From Salminus brasiliensis (lineage: Eukaryota > Chordata > Actinopteri > Characiformes > Bryconidae), in contig NC_132881.1 of assembly GCF_030463535.1 (NCBI RefSeq), positions 11,144,526 to 11,208,525 of the forward strand: a stretch of 64,000 bases of DNA, given 5' to 3'. The position numbers and the translations under genes are program-made. The stretch's first letter is position 1, and every line of letters begins with the position of its first letter. Under the pieces are notes generated by a model. That model saw nothing but the letters and a program-made list of their open reading frames with translations, searched no databases and had not been told where the DNA came from. Positions 54,687-64,000 of the stretch are shown here, piece after piece.

Positions 54687-55964
54687 TTAACTAAAACCTG
54701 AATATTGTAAATCACATTTTATATGATACATTCGCCGGCCATGGAGCAGTTCTGATGGGGATACTCCAGTGGTTGAATGAGGAGTTGCTCTGTAGTCCCT
54801 CAGGTAAGTTCTCAGGAATGACTTCCAGGGTTCTCCTTGAATGGATGCAGTCTGTAAGCAGTCCTTAACACTTCTGTTGAATCTCTCAACTTCTCCATTA
54901 GCTCTTGGGTAGTACACTGAAGATCTCAGGTGTTGTATTCCACTCTCTTTGAGAAAGTCAGCAAACAAGAGAAATTGAGGACCATTGTCACTTATCAGCG
55001 TCTTTGGGATTCCTTCTCGAGAGAAAAGGGCAGTCAGGAACTGTATAATAGTAGCTGTGTCAACGCGGTGAGCAAACGCTACTTCAGGCCATTTACTAAA
55101 GTAATCTACCAGTGATATGGCAAATCTACAATCAGGAGGAGCTTTCTCAAATGGGCCTATGATGTCTACGGACACCTTTTCCCAAGCAGCAGCTGGTAGG
55201 GGAACTGGTTGCAGTGGAGCATCATGGGTGACAGTTGTCTTGTCATTCTGTTGGCAGGTTGAGCAGTTCTTAATGCATATTTCTATCTGAGAGTCCATTT
55301 TGGGCCACCAGTACAACTCTCTAAGGCGTTGTTTGGTACGCACAATACCCTGGTGGGTTTCATGGGCTAGCACAATGAGTCTTTTCTGCAATGACTCTGG
55401 CACAAGTAATCTGTGAGACCCTCTGACTATGCATTCATTCATGACAGCAAGTTCATGGCGAATTGGAAAGTATGGCTGTATGTTAAGATCGAGTGTAGAC
55501 TTCCGTGATGGCCAGCCTCTCTGTATCTGTGCACGGAGTTTAGTGAGCACTGGACAGTCATTACATTCTGAACGGAAGTCTTCCTCAGACACAGCACTCA
55601 GGTCAGTGAGTATGGCAGCCACTGACTCAATCTCTTCTGCGTATGCAGTGTCAGTTTCAGGCAGTGGGAGTCTCGACAGGCAGTCAGCAACATGGTTCAG
55701 GGACCCTGTTCTGTATTCAACGTCGTAGTCAAACTCTAGGAGACGAGCAGACCATCGGGTAATGCGGAGACCAGCACGGTTATTGCCTTTGGTAGTCAGC
55801 AGCGTGGTAAGTGCTTGGTGATCAGTGCGTAACAGGAATCTCCTTCCCCACAGCCATGTCCGCCATTCCTCGGCAGCCCAGACGCAAGCTAGCGCTTCCT
55901 TCTCGACTATAGAGTATTTCCTCTCTGCCTCAGAAAGACTGCGAGATGCAAAAGCAACAGTCTG
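54687..55964 (-). CDS. Gypsy pol fragment: RNase H end and integrase, open
   Basis: One uninterrupted minus-strand frame. It starts inside RNase H (FASRSLSEAERKYSIVEKEA, TDHQALTTLL), continues through the connection region (GSLNHVADCLSRLPLP), then integrase with an HHCC zinc-binding region (HETHQGIVRTKQ ... CSTCQ), catalytic D in SVDIIGPFEK, D in ISDNGPQF and E in ANGEVERFNR, and ends at TAA near 54687. Integrase inserts the cDNA into the genome. The 5' part of pol is missing, so it is a fragment, but here the RNase H/integrase junction is intact, unlike the longer copy. Confidence 0.9.
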   Translation of the reverse strand, partial: QTVAFASRSLSEAERKYSIVEKEALACVWAAEEWRTWLWGRRFLLRTDHQALTTLLTTKGNNRAGLRITRWSARLLEFDYDVEYRTGSLNHVADCLSRLPLPETDTAYAEEIESVAAILTDLSAVSEEDFRSECNDCPVLTKLRAQIQRGWPSRKSTLDLNIQPYFPIRHELAVMNECIVRGSHRLLVPESLQKRLIVLAHETHQGIVRTKQRLRELYWWPKMDSQIEICIKNCSTCQQNDKTTVTHDAPLQPVPLPAAAWEKVSVDIIGPFEKAPPDCRFAISLVDYFSKWPEVAFAHRVDTATIIQFLTALFSREGIPKTLISDNGPQFLLFADFLKESGIQHLRSSVYYPRANGEVERFNRSVKDCLQTASIQGEPWKSFLRTYLRDYRATPHSTTGVSPSELLHGRRMYHIKCDLQYSGFS

Positions 55965-56093
55965 CCCAACATCAAACAGAATATTTCTGAAAGTTTGAAA
56001 TTGCTATTAATTAGGTAAAAAGACTAGAGGAAATCTTGCAAATAAAAGTACAAAAAGGTAGTAGACAGAGCTATAAAGAAGAGGAAACACTCT

Positions 56094-56183
56094 CGACTCT
56101 GGTGGGACTCGATCCCACAACCTTTGAATTGCTCCAGCTATTTATCTAGAAGTCCAATGCGCTATCCATTGCGCCACAGAGCC
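56094..56183 (-). tRNA. tRNA-Arg(TCT) with 17-nt intron
   Basis: Full-length; same T-loop change as the copy at 52174, which indicates where the duplicated segment came from. Confidence 0.75.
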
Positions 56184-56419
56184 CAGATGATGAAACGGGT
56201 TCCTTGGCCAACCTTCCTATAAAATAACAGTAGTGCTGCTAATATTTGAGGCAAATAATAAATTTACTATGCATATGTAAATCCCAGTGGTCTGATGATT
56301 ATCTGCAAGTCTAAGCACACACCAAAGCTCTGCATACTGTTAGTCATAGTCTGACGCCAATAAAAAAAGGGTTGATTTACTCATTGTAGCAGTTACTGAT
56401 TAAAGATTACCCAAGGAAA

Positions 56420-56493
56420 AGGCACCGCTGGGATTCGAACCCAGGATCTCCTGTTTACTAGACAGGCGCTATGACCAACTAAGCCACGGCGCC
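56420..56493 (-). tRNA. tRNA-Thr(AGT)
   Basis: All arms intact; one D-loop difference (ATGACC in place of ATAACC, plus orientation). Confidence 0.9.
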
Positions 56494-57016
56494 CTACATG
56501 ACTGGTTTTCTATATCAATACAATGTAGCTTCAGGCAAACTCAAAAACATTCTCTTGCATACAAACTTTACACAGACAGCAAAAACAACTTCCCTGATTA
56601 GGAACCTCTGCATTTTCCAGAAACAAATAACATCAACTCTGAAAGCTTGTCTCAATTGCTTAAACCTATCATATACATGTACAGAGTACTAGACCTTGTC
56701 ACGCAGAATGTACACACAAAACTTAGCATCTTTTGTTTACCCTTCAGGTTCCGTTTAAACATCTTTTAATGGATCAGCAAACATCATTCTGATTCAGAAA
56801 AGGCTAAAATCATACATTTCAAACTGCTTCATCTCACTTTTCACAAATACATGCAGAATCTTCTGCAGCACAAATATGTTCCAATACCCCAACATCAAAC
56901 AGAATATTTCTGAAAGTTTGAAATTGCTATTAATTAGGTAAAAAGACTAGAGAAAATCTTGCAAATAAAAGTACAAAAAGGTAGTAGACAGAGCTATAAA
57001 GAAGAGGAAACACTCT

Positions 57017-57106
57017 AGACTCTGGTGGGACTCGAACCCACAACCTTTGAATTGCTCCAGCTATTTATCTAGAAGTCCAATGCGCTATCCATTGCGCCAC
57101 AGAGCC
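57017..57106 (-). tRNA. tRNA-Arg(TCT) with 17-nt intron
   Basis: Duplicate of 54020-54109 (shift 2997), sharing its changed discriminator base but with a normal D stem. Confidence 0.75.
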
Positions 57107-57351
57107 CAGGCGAAGAAGTTGGTTCCTTGGCCAACCTTCCTATAAAATAACAGTAGTGCTGCTAATATTTGAGGCAAATAATACATTTACTATGCATATG
57201 TAAATCCCAGTGGTCTGATGATTATCTGCAAGTCAAAGCACACACCAAAGCTCTGCATACTGTTAGTCATAGTCTGACACCAATAAAAAATTGTTTGATT
57301 GGGTTGATTTACTCATTGTAGCAGTTACTGATTAAAGATTACCAAAGGAAA

Positions 57352-57402
57352 AGGCACCGCTGGGATTCCAAGCCAGGATCTCCTGTTTACTAGACAGGCG
57401 CT
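57352..57402 (-). pseudogene. tRNA-Thr(AGT) cut by the gypsy LTR, second copy
   Basis: Same truncated gene and same breakpoint as 54355-54405, as expected from the 3-kb segmental duplication. Confidence 0.85.
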
Positions 57403-57607
57403 TGTTGTGTTGACTTGTCGTTCAGAGTCAGACATTAACCACACACGATTATGGAACAGAGAGCTTACTATTTTGTTTATTCTTCCCCTCCTTTCCTCTC
57501 TTCTTTCTCTTACCTCAAACAGTCCACTAGTGCTCCCCAGTGTCCTAAATCCGTAACAACGAATTTGTTTAATATATGCATTAAACACATTGCATATGGA
57601 CACAACA
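57403..57607 (-). repeat. Gypsy 3' LTR
   Basis: 205 bp, TGTTGTG...CACAACA; differs from the 5' LTR by a 1-bp indel near the start, one C/T change and one T indel. Confidence 0.92.
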
Positions 57608-57618
57608 TCTTCCCTCTT
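57608..57618 (-). other. Gypsy polypurine tract
   Basis: Minus-strand AAGAGGGAAGA directly before the TGTTGTG start of the 3' LTR. Confidence 0.7.
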
Positions 57619-57683
57619 GAACAAAGAATACCTTCTTGTAACTCAGAAGAACCTGACAGTATTATTAATGTAACAGTAATGCT

Positions 57684-58725
57684 TTAACTAAAACCTGAAT
57701 ATTGTAAATCACATTTTATATGATACATTCGCCGGCCATGGAGCAGTTCTGATGGGGATACTCCAGTGGTTGAATGAGGAGTTGCTCTGTAGTCCCTCAG
57801 GTAAGTTCTCAGGAATGACTTCCAGGGTTCTCCTTGAATGGATGCAGTCTGTAAGCAGTCCTTAACACTTCTGTTGAATCTCTCAACTTCTCCATTAGCT
57901 CTTGGGTAGTACACTGAAGATCTCAGGTGTTGTATTCCACTCTCTTTGAGAAAGTCAGCAAACAAGAGAAATTGAGGACCATTGTCACTTATCAGCGTCT
58001 TTGGGATTCCTTCTCGAGAGAAAAGGGCAGTCAGGAACTGTATAATAGTAGCTGTGTCAACGCGGTGAGCAAACGCTACTTCAGGCCATTTACTAAAGTA
58101 ATCTACCAGTGATATGGCAAATCTACAATCAGGAGGAGCTTTCTCAAATGGGCCTATGATGTCTACGGACACCTTTTCCCAAGCAGCAGCTGGTAGGGGA
58201 ACTGGTTGCAGTGGAGCATCATGGGTGACAGTTGTCTTGTCATTCTGTTGGCAGGTTGAGCAGTTCTTAATGCATATTTCTATCTGAGAGTCCATTTTGG
58301 GCCACCAGTACAACTCTCTAAGGCGTTGTTTGGTACGCACAATACCCTGGTGGGTTTCATGGGCTAGCACAATGAGTCTTTTCTGCAATGACTCTGGCAC
58401 AAGTAATCTGTGAGACCCTCTGACTATGCATTCATTCATGACAGCAAGTTCATGGCGAATTGGAAAGTATGGCTGTATGTTAAGATCGAGTGTAGACTTC
58501 CGTGATGGCCAGCCTCTCTGTATCTGTGCACGGAGTTTAGTGAGCACTGGACAGTCATTACATTCTGAACGGAAGTCTTCCTCAGACACAGCACTCAGGT
58601 CAGTGAGTATGGCAGCCACTGACTCAATCTCTTCTGCGTATGCAGTGTCAGTTTCAGGCAGTGGGAGTCTCGACAGGCAGTCAGCAACATGGTTCAGGGA
58701 CCCTGTTCTGTATTCAACGTCGTAG
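57684..58725 (-). pseudogene. Gypsy integrase region (full-length element)
   Basis: Open frame identical in protein to the integrase of the truncated copy, with the same HHCC and DDE motifs. It is cut off from RNase H by a 2-bp loss at about 58727 (GTCACTCT here, GTCAAACTCT at 55725), which shifts the frame. Confidence 0.88.
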
Positions 58726-59140
58726 TCACTCTAGGAGACGAGCAGACCATCGGGTAATGCGGAGACCAGCACGGTTATTGCCTTTGGTAGTCAGCAGCGT
58801 GGTAAGTGCTTGGTGATCAGTGCGTAACAGGAATCTCCTTCCCCACAGCCATGTCCGCCATTTCTCGGCAGCCCAGACGCAAGCTAGCGCTTCCTTCTCG
58901 ACTATAGAGTATTTCCTCTCTGCCTCAGAAAGACTGCGAGATGCAAAAGCAACAGTCTGCTCTGCCCCGTTACTGTCCATCTGAGTCAAGACTGCACCTA
59001 CCCCATAGTCTGAGGCATCTGTTGAAACAATGGTTGACTTACTGGGGTCAAACATCACCAGTGCAGTGCTATGCACAATCAACTGCTTGACTTGCTTAAA
59101 TGCTGCTTGAGCTGTCTTGTTCCAGTGAAATGAACAATCT
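58726..59140 (-). pseudogene. Gypsy RNase H domain
   Basis: Contains IVSTDASDYGVGAVLTQ, YSIVEKEALACVWAAEKWR and LLRTDHQALTTLL, the RNase H core of Ty3/gypsy. It is separated from reverse transcriptase by an in-frame TGA just after MRALL (about 59143) and from integrase by the 2-bp loss at its end. RNase H removes the RNA template during cDNA synthesis. Confidence 0.88.
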
Positions 59141-59815
59141 TTTCAAAGAAGAGCTCTCATGGGCTCAACGACAGTTGCGTAATTTGGCACAAACTTGCTG
59201 TACCATGCACTCAGGCCAAGGAAAGAGCGCAAGGTTGCAGGATCGGAAGGGGACGGTGCATTCAGAATAGTAGCAACGTGAGAGTCATCTGGCAGCAGAC
59301 CCTCTGGTCCAATCTTTTGACCAAGGAAGCTTAGTGTGGTTTGCCGGAGTTGGCATTTGTTAACATTGAGCTTCAGTCCAGCATCATTGATTTTGCGCAA
59401 CACCGCACTCAGGTTGGCGTCATGCTCCGCCTCTGACGATCCATATGTAATGACGTCATCAAGGTAGCATTGCACCCCCTTCATGCCACTGAGAATCTGC
59501 ATCATCATCTTTTGGAAAGCTGCTGGGGCTGAACACAGTCCATATGGGACTCTGCAGTACCGGTACAGTCCTTCATGTGTAATGAAAGCAGTGAGCCCCC
59601 TACTCTCTTCATGCAGCGTCAGTTGATGGTAAGCAGATTTCAAATCCAGAGTTGAGAAAATCACGGCGCCACGCAGTTCTGACAGAATGTCCTCAATCAG
59701 TGGCAATGGATGGCTATCCCTAATCACAGCCTTGTTAAGTTCCCTCAGGTCAACACACATGCGTATGCCACCAGTTCTCTTTTTTGGTGACCACAATTGG
59801 AGAGACCCATTCAGA
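59141..59815 (-). pseudogene. Gypsy reverse transcriptase domain
   Basis: Motifs in order: RMCVDLRELNKAV, IFSTLDLKSAYHQL (first catalytic Asp), RVPYGLCSAPAAFQ, YLDDVITYG (second and third Asp, about 59466-59455) and FLGLSAWYSKF of the thumb. A one-base shift in an A run near 59785 separates it from the upstream frame, and a TGA ends it. It would copy the element's RNA into DNA. Confidence 0.92.
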
Positions 59816-60502
59816 CGCATCAATTTTCTCAATTATGCCGTGTTTTTCCAGGTCCTTGAGTTCCTCGGAGACAGCATCGCGAACTGAGAGAGGTAAGTGT
59901 CGGAGGTTCTGTCGTACAGGCTTCACATCAGGCCGGAGCTTCACTTTGTGCACGAAGTTTCTCGCACATCCGAACGTGGCAGGTGACCCACCATCATGTT
60001 CAAAGTGAGTAGATGGAGCTTTGGCTTGGTGGAGCGTTGCACAGATTTCCGACGCCTGTGTTAGTAACTGTCCTCCTTTAATCTGCAGCTGGAGAGCAGT
60101 AACCAGGTCCATGCCCAGTACAGGTGTCCCTGTCTTCACTATGTAAAAGTCAGTAGAGGCAGTACTACCATTGTGAGTAACGTCAGCTCTAAGACATCCT
60201 ATCACATTCAGTTTTTCCTTAGAATACGTCACAAGCTGCACTTTTGGATTATGCAGTTTAACTGAGCTAAAATTAGCATTGTAAATACTATTAGGCAGTA
60301 TAGAAACGCCAGATCCTGTATCAACTAGCAATTTTACATTACATGCAGCAGTAGTATTTGGTAGAGTGATGGTAACAGGGCACATTAGTTTAATTGCATC
60401 AACAGTGAAATTATTTTCAACACTTAAAACACACATTTCAGGCACAGTCACTTCATTAACTGGCTTTCGAGAGGACTTGCATACTTTTGAGAAGTGTCCC
60501 AA
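59750..60502 (-). pseudogene. Gypsy protease and start of reverse transcriptase
   Basis: One open frame that begins in the gag zinc knuckle (GHFSKVC), contains the aspartic protease active site LLVDTGSGVSIL (Asp codon near 60322) and ends with RT sequence ELKDLEKHGIIEKIDASEWV before the A-run frameshift. Gag and pol appear to share one frame here, as in many fish gypsy elements. Confidence 0.85.
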
Positions 60503-61210
60503 TTTTCCACATGACTTGCATTTAGAGTTTGTTGCAGGGCACGACTTGTCATTTGCTTTGTGCTCAGCAGCACCACGCCGGTAGCATGACGTCGCACCAT
60601 CAGTTTTACGAGCAGGTTTTTTTTTGGGTTACGGGCCTTCTTTTGCACTTGCACAGCAGCAACGGGCTTTGTATCAGTCACAGAAATCGCTAACAGCTAT
60701 AGCGGCTTCAGTACGCCTGGCTACATCCAGAGTTTTATCCAGTGTCAAACCTTCTTCCATTAAAAGTCTTTCACGGATGCGGGAACTGTTTGTTTTCTCT
60801 ACAATTTGATCCCGAAGCATCTCATCCTCCATAGCTCCAAACTGACATTTTTTTACCAGTTCACGCAATGCTGCGACATAGTGATCAATTGACTCACCTA
60901 CAGCTTGTGCTCTTTGCCTAAAGCGGTATCTTTCTGCGACAATGTTTAGTTTTGGACTGAAGTGCTTCTCCAAAGCCTTTACTGAGCCCTCATAGTCATC
61001 TTTTTCGAGTGGTAAGGTGCTGTAGATTCGGTTACCCTCCGTTCCCAAGCAGTGAATAAGCAAGGCTCTCTTCCTCTCGGCAGGAAACTCGCCTCCCCCG
61101 ACAGCAAGCAGATAGTTATCGAATAGCATTTTCCAAGTAGCAAATGGAATTGTCGGGTTGCCTGGGCAGTCCAGGAACACAGCAGGAGGTTGCAAGGAGA
61201 GCAGAGCCAT
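60503..61210 (-). pseudogene. Gypsy gag
   Basis: Starts at the ATG at 61210-61208 (MALLSLQPPAVFLDCPGN), chosen because it is the first Met after the LTR and primer site. It contains FATWKMLFDNYLLA and the helical capsid sequence SIDHYVAALRELVKKC. A one-base insertion near 60690 causes a stop, and a nine-A run near 60621 brings a second frame change before the zinc knuckle CKSCGKLGHFSKVC. Gag packages the element's RNA. Confidence 0.85.
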
Positions 61211-61231
61211 GTCTGTATCTTCACTCCTTCT

Positions 61232-61241
61232 CTCGTCGCCA
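61232..61241 (-). other. Gypsy primer binding site, tRNA-Ser-like
   Basis: Minus-strand TGGCGACGAG, three bases inside the 5' LTR, complementary to the 3' end of a vertebrate tRNA-Ser (ending CTCGTCGCCA). Beyond these ten bases the match fades. Confidence 0.55.
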
Positions 61242-61244
61242 CTT

Positions 61245-61447
61245 TGTTGTGTTGCTTGTCGTTCAGAGTCAGACATTAACCACACACGATTATGGAACAG
61301 AGAGCTTACTATTTTGTTTATTCTTCTCCTCCTTTCCTCTCTTCTTTCTCTTACCTCAAACAGTCCACTAGTGCCCCCAGTGTCCTAAATCCGTAACAAC
61401 GAATTTGTTTAATATATGCATTAAACACATTGCATATGGACACAACA
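61245..61447 (-). repeat. Gypsy 5' LTR
   Basis: 203 bp, TGTTGTG...CACAACA, near-identical to 57403-57607. Confidence 0.92.
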
Positions 61448-62328
61448 AAGTTACAGCAGCTTCAAGAAAAATGACATTCACTGGCCTGATGGTGGCGTTA
61501 CAACAAAGCATTAAGCGTTTTTATTCAATAGCATCTGGTCTGTAGCATCTGTGTCCTACACACAAAATTCATTTTTTTTTTTTTTTGGGGGGGGGGGGGG
61601 GGTAATTTCTTGATCCTTTCTACTTCAAGAATTTTTTTGCCAATCCTCACACATCTGTTAGCAAAATACCTGCAATATTTATAATTAATAATAATTATAA
61701 GGAATAACTTGTACCTTTTGAACACTTTGACTTTGAACAAGCCCATTTTAACAAAATGTTCAGCACATTATTTTGAGGGGGTATGTCAAGTTTGGTGGAC
61801 ATTTGTCACAAGAAAGCGAGGCCAATAGTACATAACTCTTAGAAACCATTCATCCAGTCAACCTACAATTTTACATGCTGCATCTTTAGCCTGTTCTATA
61901 ATAGTCTGACCAGAGGACTTGATATGTCAATTATTGTGGTTGGTATTAGCCAATCACATTCAAGCATACATTTGACATGCTAAACATTCACCAATCAGGG
62001 TGCAACTTAAGGGGATTTATCAATGTAGGCATATTCTATTAACCAGTGACGTTGCCAGAAATGCCTTACAATAATGCTGTCATATGCTGTTTCCTATATG
62101 TTACAATTACAGATACACCATACATAATCGATACCAATACATAAACTTATTGATTGATACACAGTACCGATCTGATACCATTGTTAAATAAATAAACTGT
62201 ATACCTCACCATGTGGGAGAGATTTAAAGCATCAGGATTGATGTAAACATTATCTCACTAACTTTGTAAAATAGTTGTATTAAATTGCTATTTATTTGTC
62301 ACTAAAATAAGAAACAATTGTGCAGGAC
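61448..62328. other. Intergenic; poly(T)/poly(G) junction
   Basis: No gene recognised. Fifteen T (61572-61586) are followed directly by sixteen G (61587-61602). The rest is unremarkable AT-rich sequence. Confidence 0.6.
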
Positions 62329-63216
62329 CTTGGCACAGCATTCACCTTACAATGTGTTCATTTATTTATAAGTATTTATAGGAGACAGTCACACATGCCA
62401 GATTTAGTTCTTTTCAAAGGATACAAAAGTCTTCATATGAGATATGACTATTAACAGAATGTTTTTTTTAGTTGAAAATGCAATAATTTTGATGATTGGT
62501 TATGTGTATTGATTTGTAATTATCATTATCATTGGGCCTGTTGTGCTGGTTCTTTAGGTCTCATTGGGCCTGTTGTGGTTGGAACTTTAAGCCACTTGCC
62601 TATTGTCTTTTTTCTATATTGGCATAAATAAATTCTAAAACTTAGGCCTACTTGAAGCCATAGCTGACACTCGTGTGACTCCAGTGTTGTGACTGCTTTT
62701 TTTTCATGGTAATTCCTACTCCATCCACTATGTGGCAGTATATTGGAAGTAGGCCAGGTTACAAGCCAAAAGGGAGGGAACTATGAAGCAGCAAGGTGGT
62801 TTAGATGTGGCTCACTTCAGGCCTCACTGTAATGAAGATCCTTACTGGTGGAACTACAGGTTCTAACACTCACTGTAAGTTTGCTATCATTTAATTCTTT
62901 CTATATTCAGTCAAGCTTTGTGTATGTTTTATTCATGAGGTTTTGTGCTGTTCTGTTTTTGCAGAAAGCTTCACTTTTGTCTTGTTTTCTGTTTGTTTGT
63001 TTCTCTATTTGCAGTCCTTACAACTAACTTGCTCTTCTTATGGACATTGGGATAAACTTTACACACAGAAGACAAATGTATCACTCCTGAATTGACTCTC
63101 AGCAACTCAAACCAGGGATTTCCATGGTTTAGACTTTCCTTTCACAAGGAAACACCCAGGATTATAAACTGTTATCAGAAAGAAGGATGTCTGAAATACA
63201 AACCACTTTGTGAGAG
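62329..63216. repeat. Tandem duplication of about 0.9 kb, copy 1
   Basis: 888 bp, from CTTGGCACAGCATTCACC to TTTGTGAGAG, repeated directly at 63217. It contains an unassigned segment with acceptor-like TCTCTATTTGCAG (about 63003-63015), but no convincing frame. Confidence 0.85.
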
Positions 63217-63983
63217 CTTGGCACAGCATTCACCTTACAATGTGTTCATTTATTTATAAGTATTTATAGGAGACAGTCACACATGCCAGATTTTGTTCTT
63301 TTCAAAGGATACAAAAGTCTTCATATGAGATGTCTATCAACAGAATGTTTTTTTTTTTAGTTGAAAATGCAATAATTTTGATGATTGGTTATGTGTATTG
63401 ATTTGTAATTATCATTATCATTGGGCCTGTTGTGCTGGTTCTTTAGGTCTTATTGGGCCTGTTGTGGTTGGATCTTTAAACCACTTGCCTATTGTCTATT
63501 TTCTATATTGGCATAAAAAAAATCCTAAAACTTAGGCCTACTTGAAGCCATAGCTGACACTCGTGTGACTCCAGTGTTGTGACCTTTTTTCATGGTAATT
63601 CCTACTCCATCCACTATGTGGCAGTATATTGGAAGTAGGCCAGGTTACAAGCCAAAAGGGAGGGAACTATGAAGCAGCAAGGTGGTTTAGATGTGGCTTC
63701 ATGAGGTTTTGTGCTGTTCTGCTTTTGCAGAAAGTTTCACTTTTGTCTTGTTTTCTGTTTGTTTGTTTCTCTATTTGCAGTCCTTACAACTAACTTGCTC
63801 TTCTTATGGACATTGGGATAAACTTTACACACAGAAGACAAATGTATCACTCCTGAATTGACTCTCAGTAACTCAAACCAGGGATTTCCATGGTTCAGAC
63901 TTTCCTTTCACAAGGAAACACCCAGGATTATAAACTGTTATCAGAAAGAAGGATGTCTGAAATACAAACCACTTTGTGAGAGC
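63217..63983. repeat. Tandem duplication of about 0.9 kb, copy 2 (internally deleted)
   Basis: Same sequence as copy 1, but about 120 bp are missing after GATGTGGCT (about 62810-62930 in copy 1). Small differences are scattered elsewhere. Confidence 0.85.
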
Positions 63984-64000
63984 TTTCCAACTCCTATGTT

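Larger units (their letters stand above)
54406..55964 (-). mobile_element. Truncated Ty3/gypsy element (3' part)
   Basis: 3' LTR, integrase and the end of RNase H of the element at 57403-61447, nearly identical in sequence. At 55964 it stops in the middle of RNase H and tRNA-unit spacer (CCAACATCAAACAGAATATT) follows directly. It lies in a segment of about 3 kb (about 52968-55964) repeated at 55965-58959. Confidence 0.9.
57403..61447 (-). mobile_element. Ty3/gypsy LTR retrotransposon, nearly full-length
   Basis: 4045 bp between two LTRs, with primer site, gag with a zinc knuckle, protease, reverse transcriptase, RNase H and integrase in the Ty3/gypsy order. The two LTRs differ at only about three positions, so insertion or last conversion was recent, yet the frames carry several small indels and a stop. 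The flanks (GCGCT left, AAGTT right) do not match: no target duplication. The right flank is not tRNA-array sequence. Confidence 0.92.

Noticed and set aside
54328-54690. Frames of 78-99 codons across the gypsy LTR edge
   Set aside because: They cross the LTR and the cut tRNA gene on both strands and recur only through the segmental duplication.

Overview
The window looks like a piece of a teleost fish chromosome. It carries Tc1-like, hAT, Ty3/gypsy, tRNA-derived SINE and LINE remnants of kinds common in fish, a degraded retroviral provirus, intron-containing nuclear tRNA genes, and small multi-exon gene copies with canonical GT/AG splice sites. Nothing suggests bacterial DNA. The species cannot be named from the sequence alone.

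Layout. (1) Positions 1-18402 and 28665-30430 form one tandem array of roughly 130-150 units with a period near 138 bp. Each unit looks like a mini-gene segment: an exon-like block of about 83 bp (or 113-117 bp in longer variants), then a very uniform 55-bp intron-like block with a GTAGGT/GTAAGT donor, a branch-point-like TTGAC, a T-rich tract and a TTACAG acceptor. The array has grown by block duplication (5.2-5.6 kb, about 2 kb and about 1 kb blocks). It ends in a 3' terminal exon at 30524 and a poly(A) signal at 31511, so it belongs to the 3' part of a plus-strand gene or pseudogene. (2) Positions 18403-28664 are a defective provirus on the minus strand, inserted into one intron-like block. 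It has 519/520-bp LTRs, a 4-bp target duplication, a tRNA-Lys-type primer site, a broken gag with a PPPY motif and a zinc knuckle, a protease, a possible 2H phosphoesterase-like segment, only the very start of reverse transcriptase, and a 5'-truncated, frameshifted env. (3) Positions 32250-48165 hold several minus-strand copies of a small gene family whose last exon is related to the exon that ends the array. One copy (44520-41305) can be read as three in-frame coding exons encoding 135 residues; the others are fragments. Tc1, hAT, SINE, MITE, LINE and solo-LTR insertions lie between them. (4) Positions 48700-57402 hold a tandem array of about 923-bp units, each with a tRNA-Thr(AGT) and an intron-containing tRNA-Arg(TCT), all on the minus strand. 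(5) A 4-kb Ty3/gypsy element (57403-61447, minus strand) abuts a tRNA-Thr cut in its D-arm region. Its 3' part plus flanking tRNA units is present a second time at 54406-55964. (6) Positions 61448-64000 hold no recognised gene but contain a tandem duplication of about 0.9 kb.

Most coding sequence here belongs to mobile elements or broken gene copies. The best candidates for functional genes are the better-preserved tRNAs and the 135-residue family member. The most unusual object is the exon/intron-like tandem array and its link to that family.
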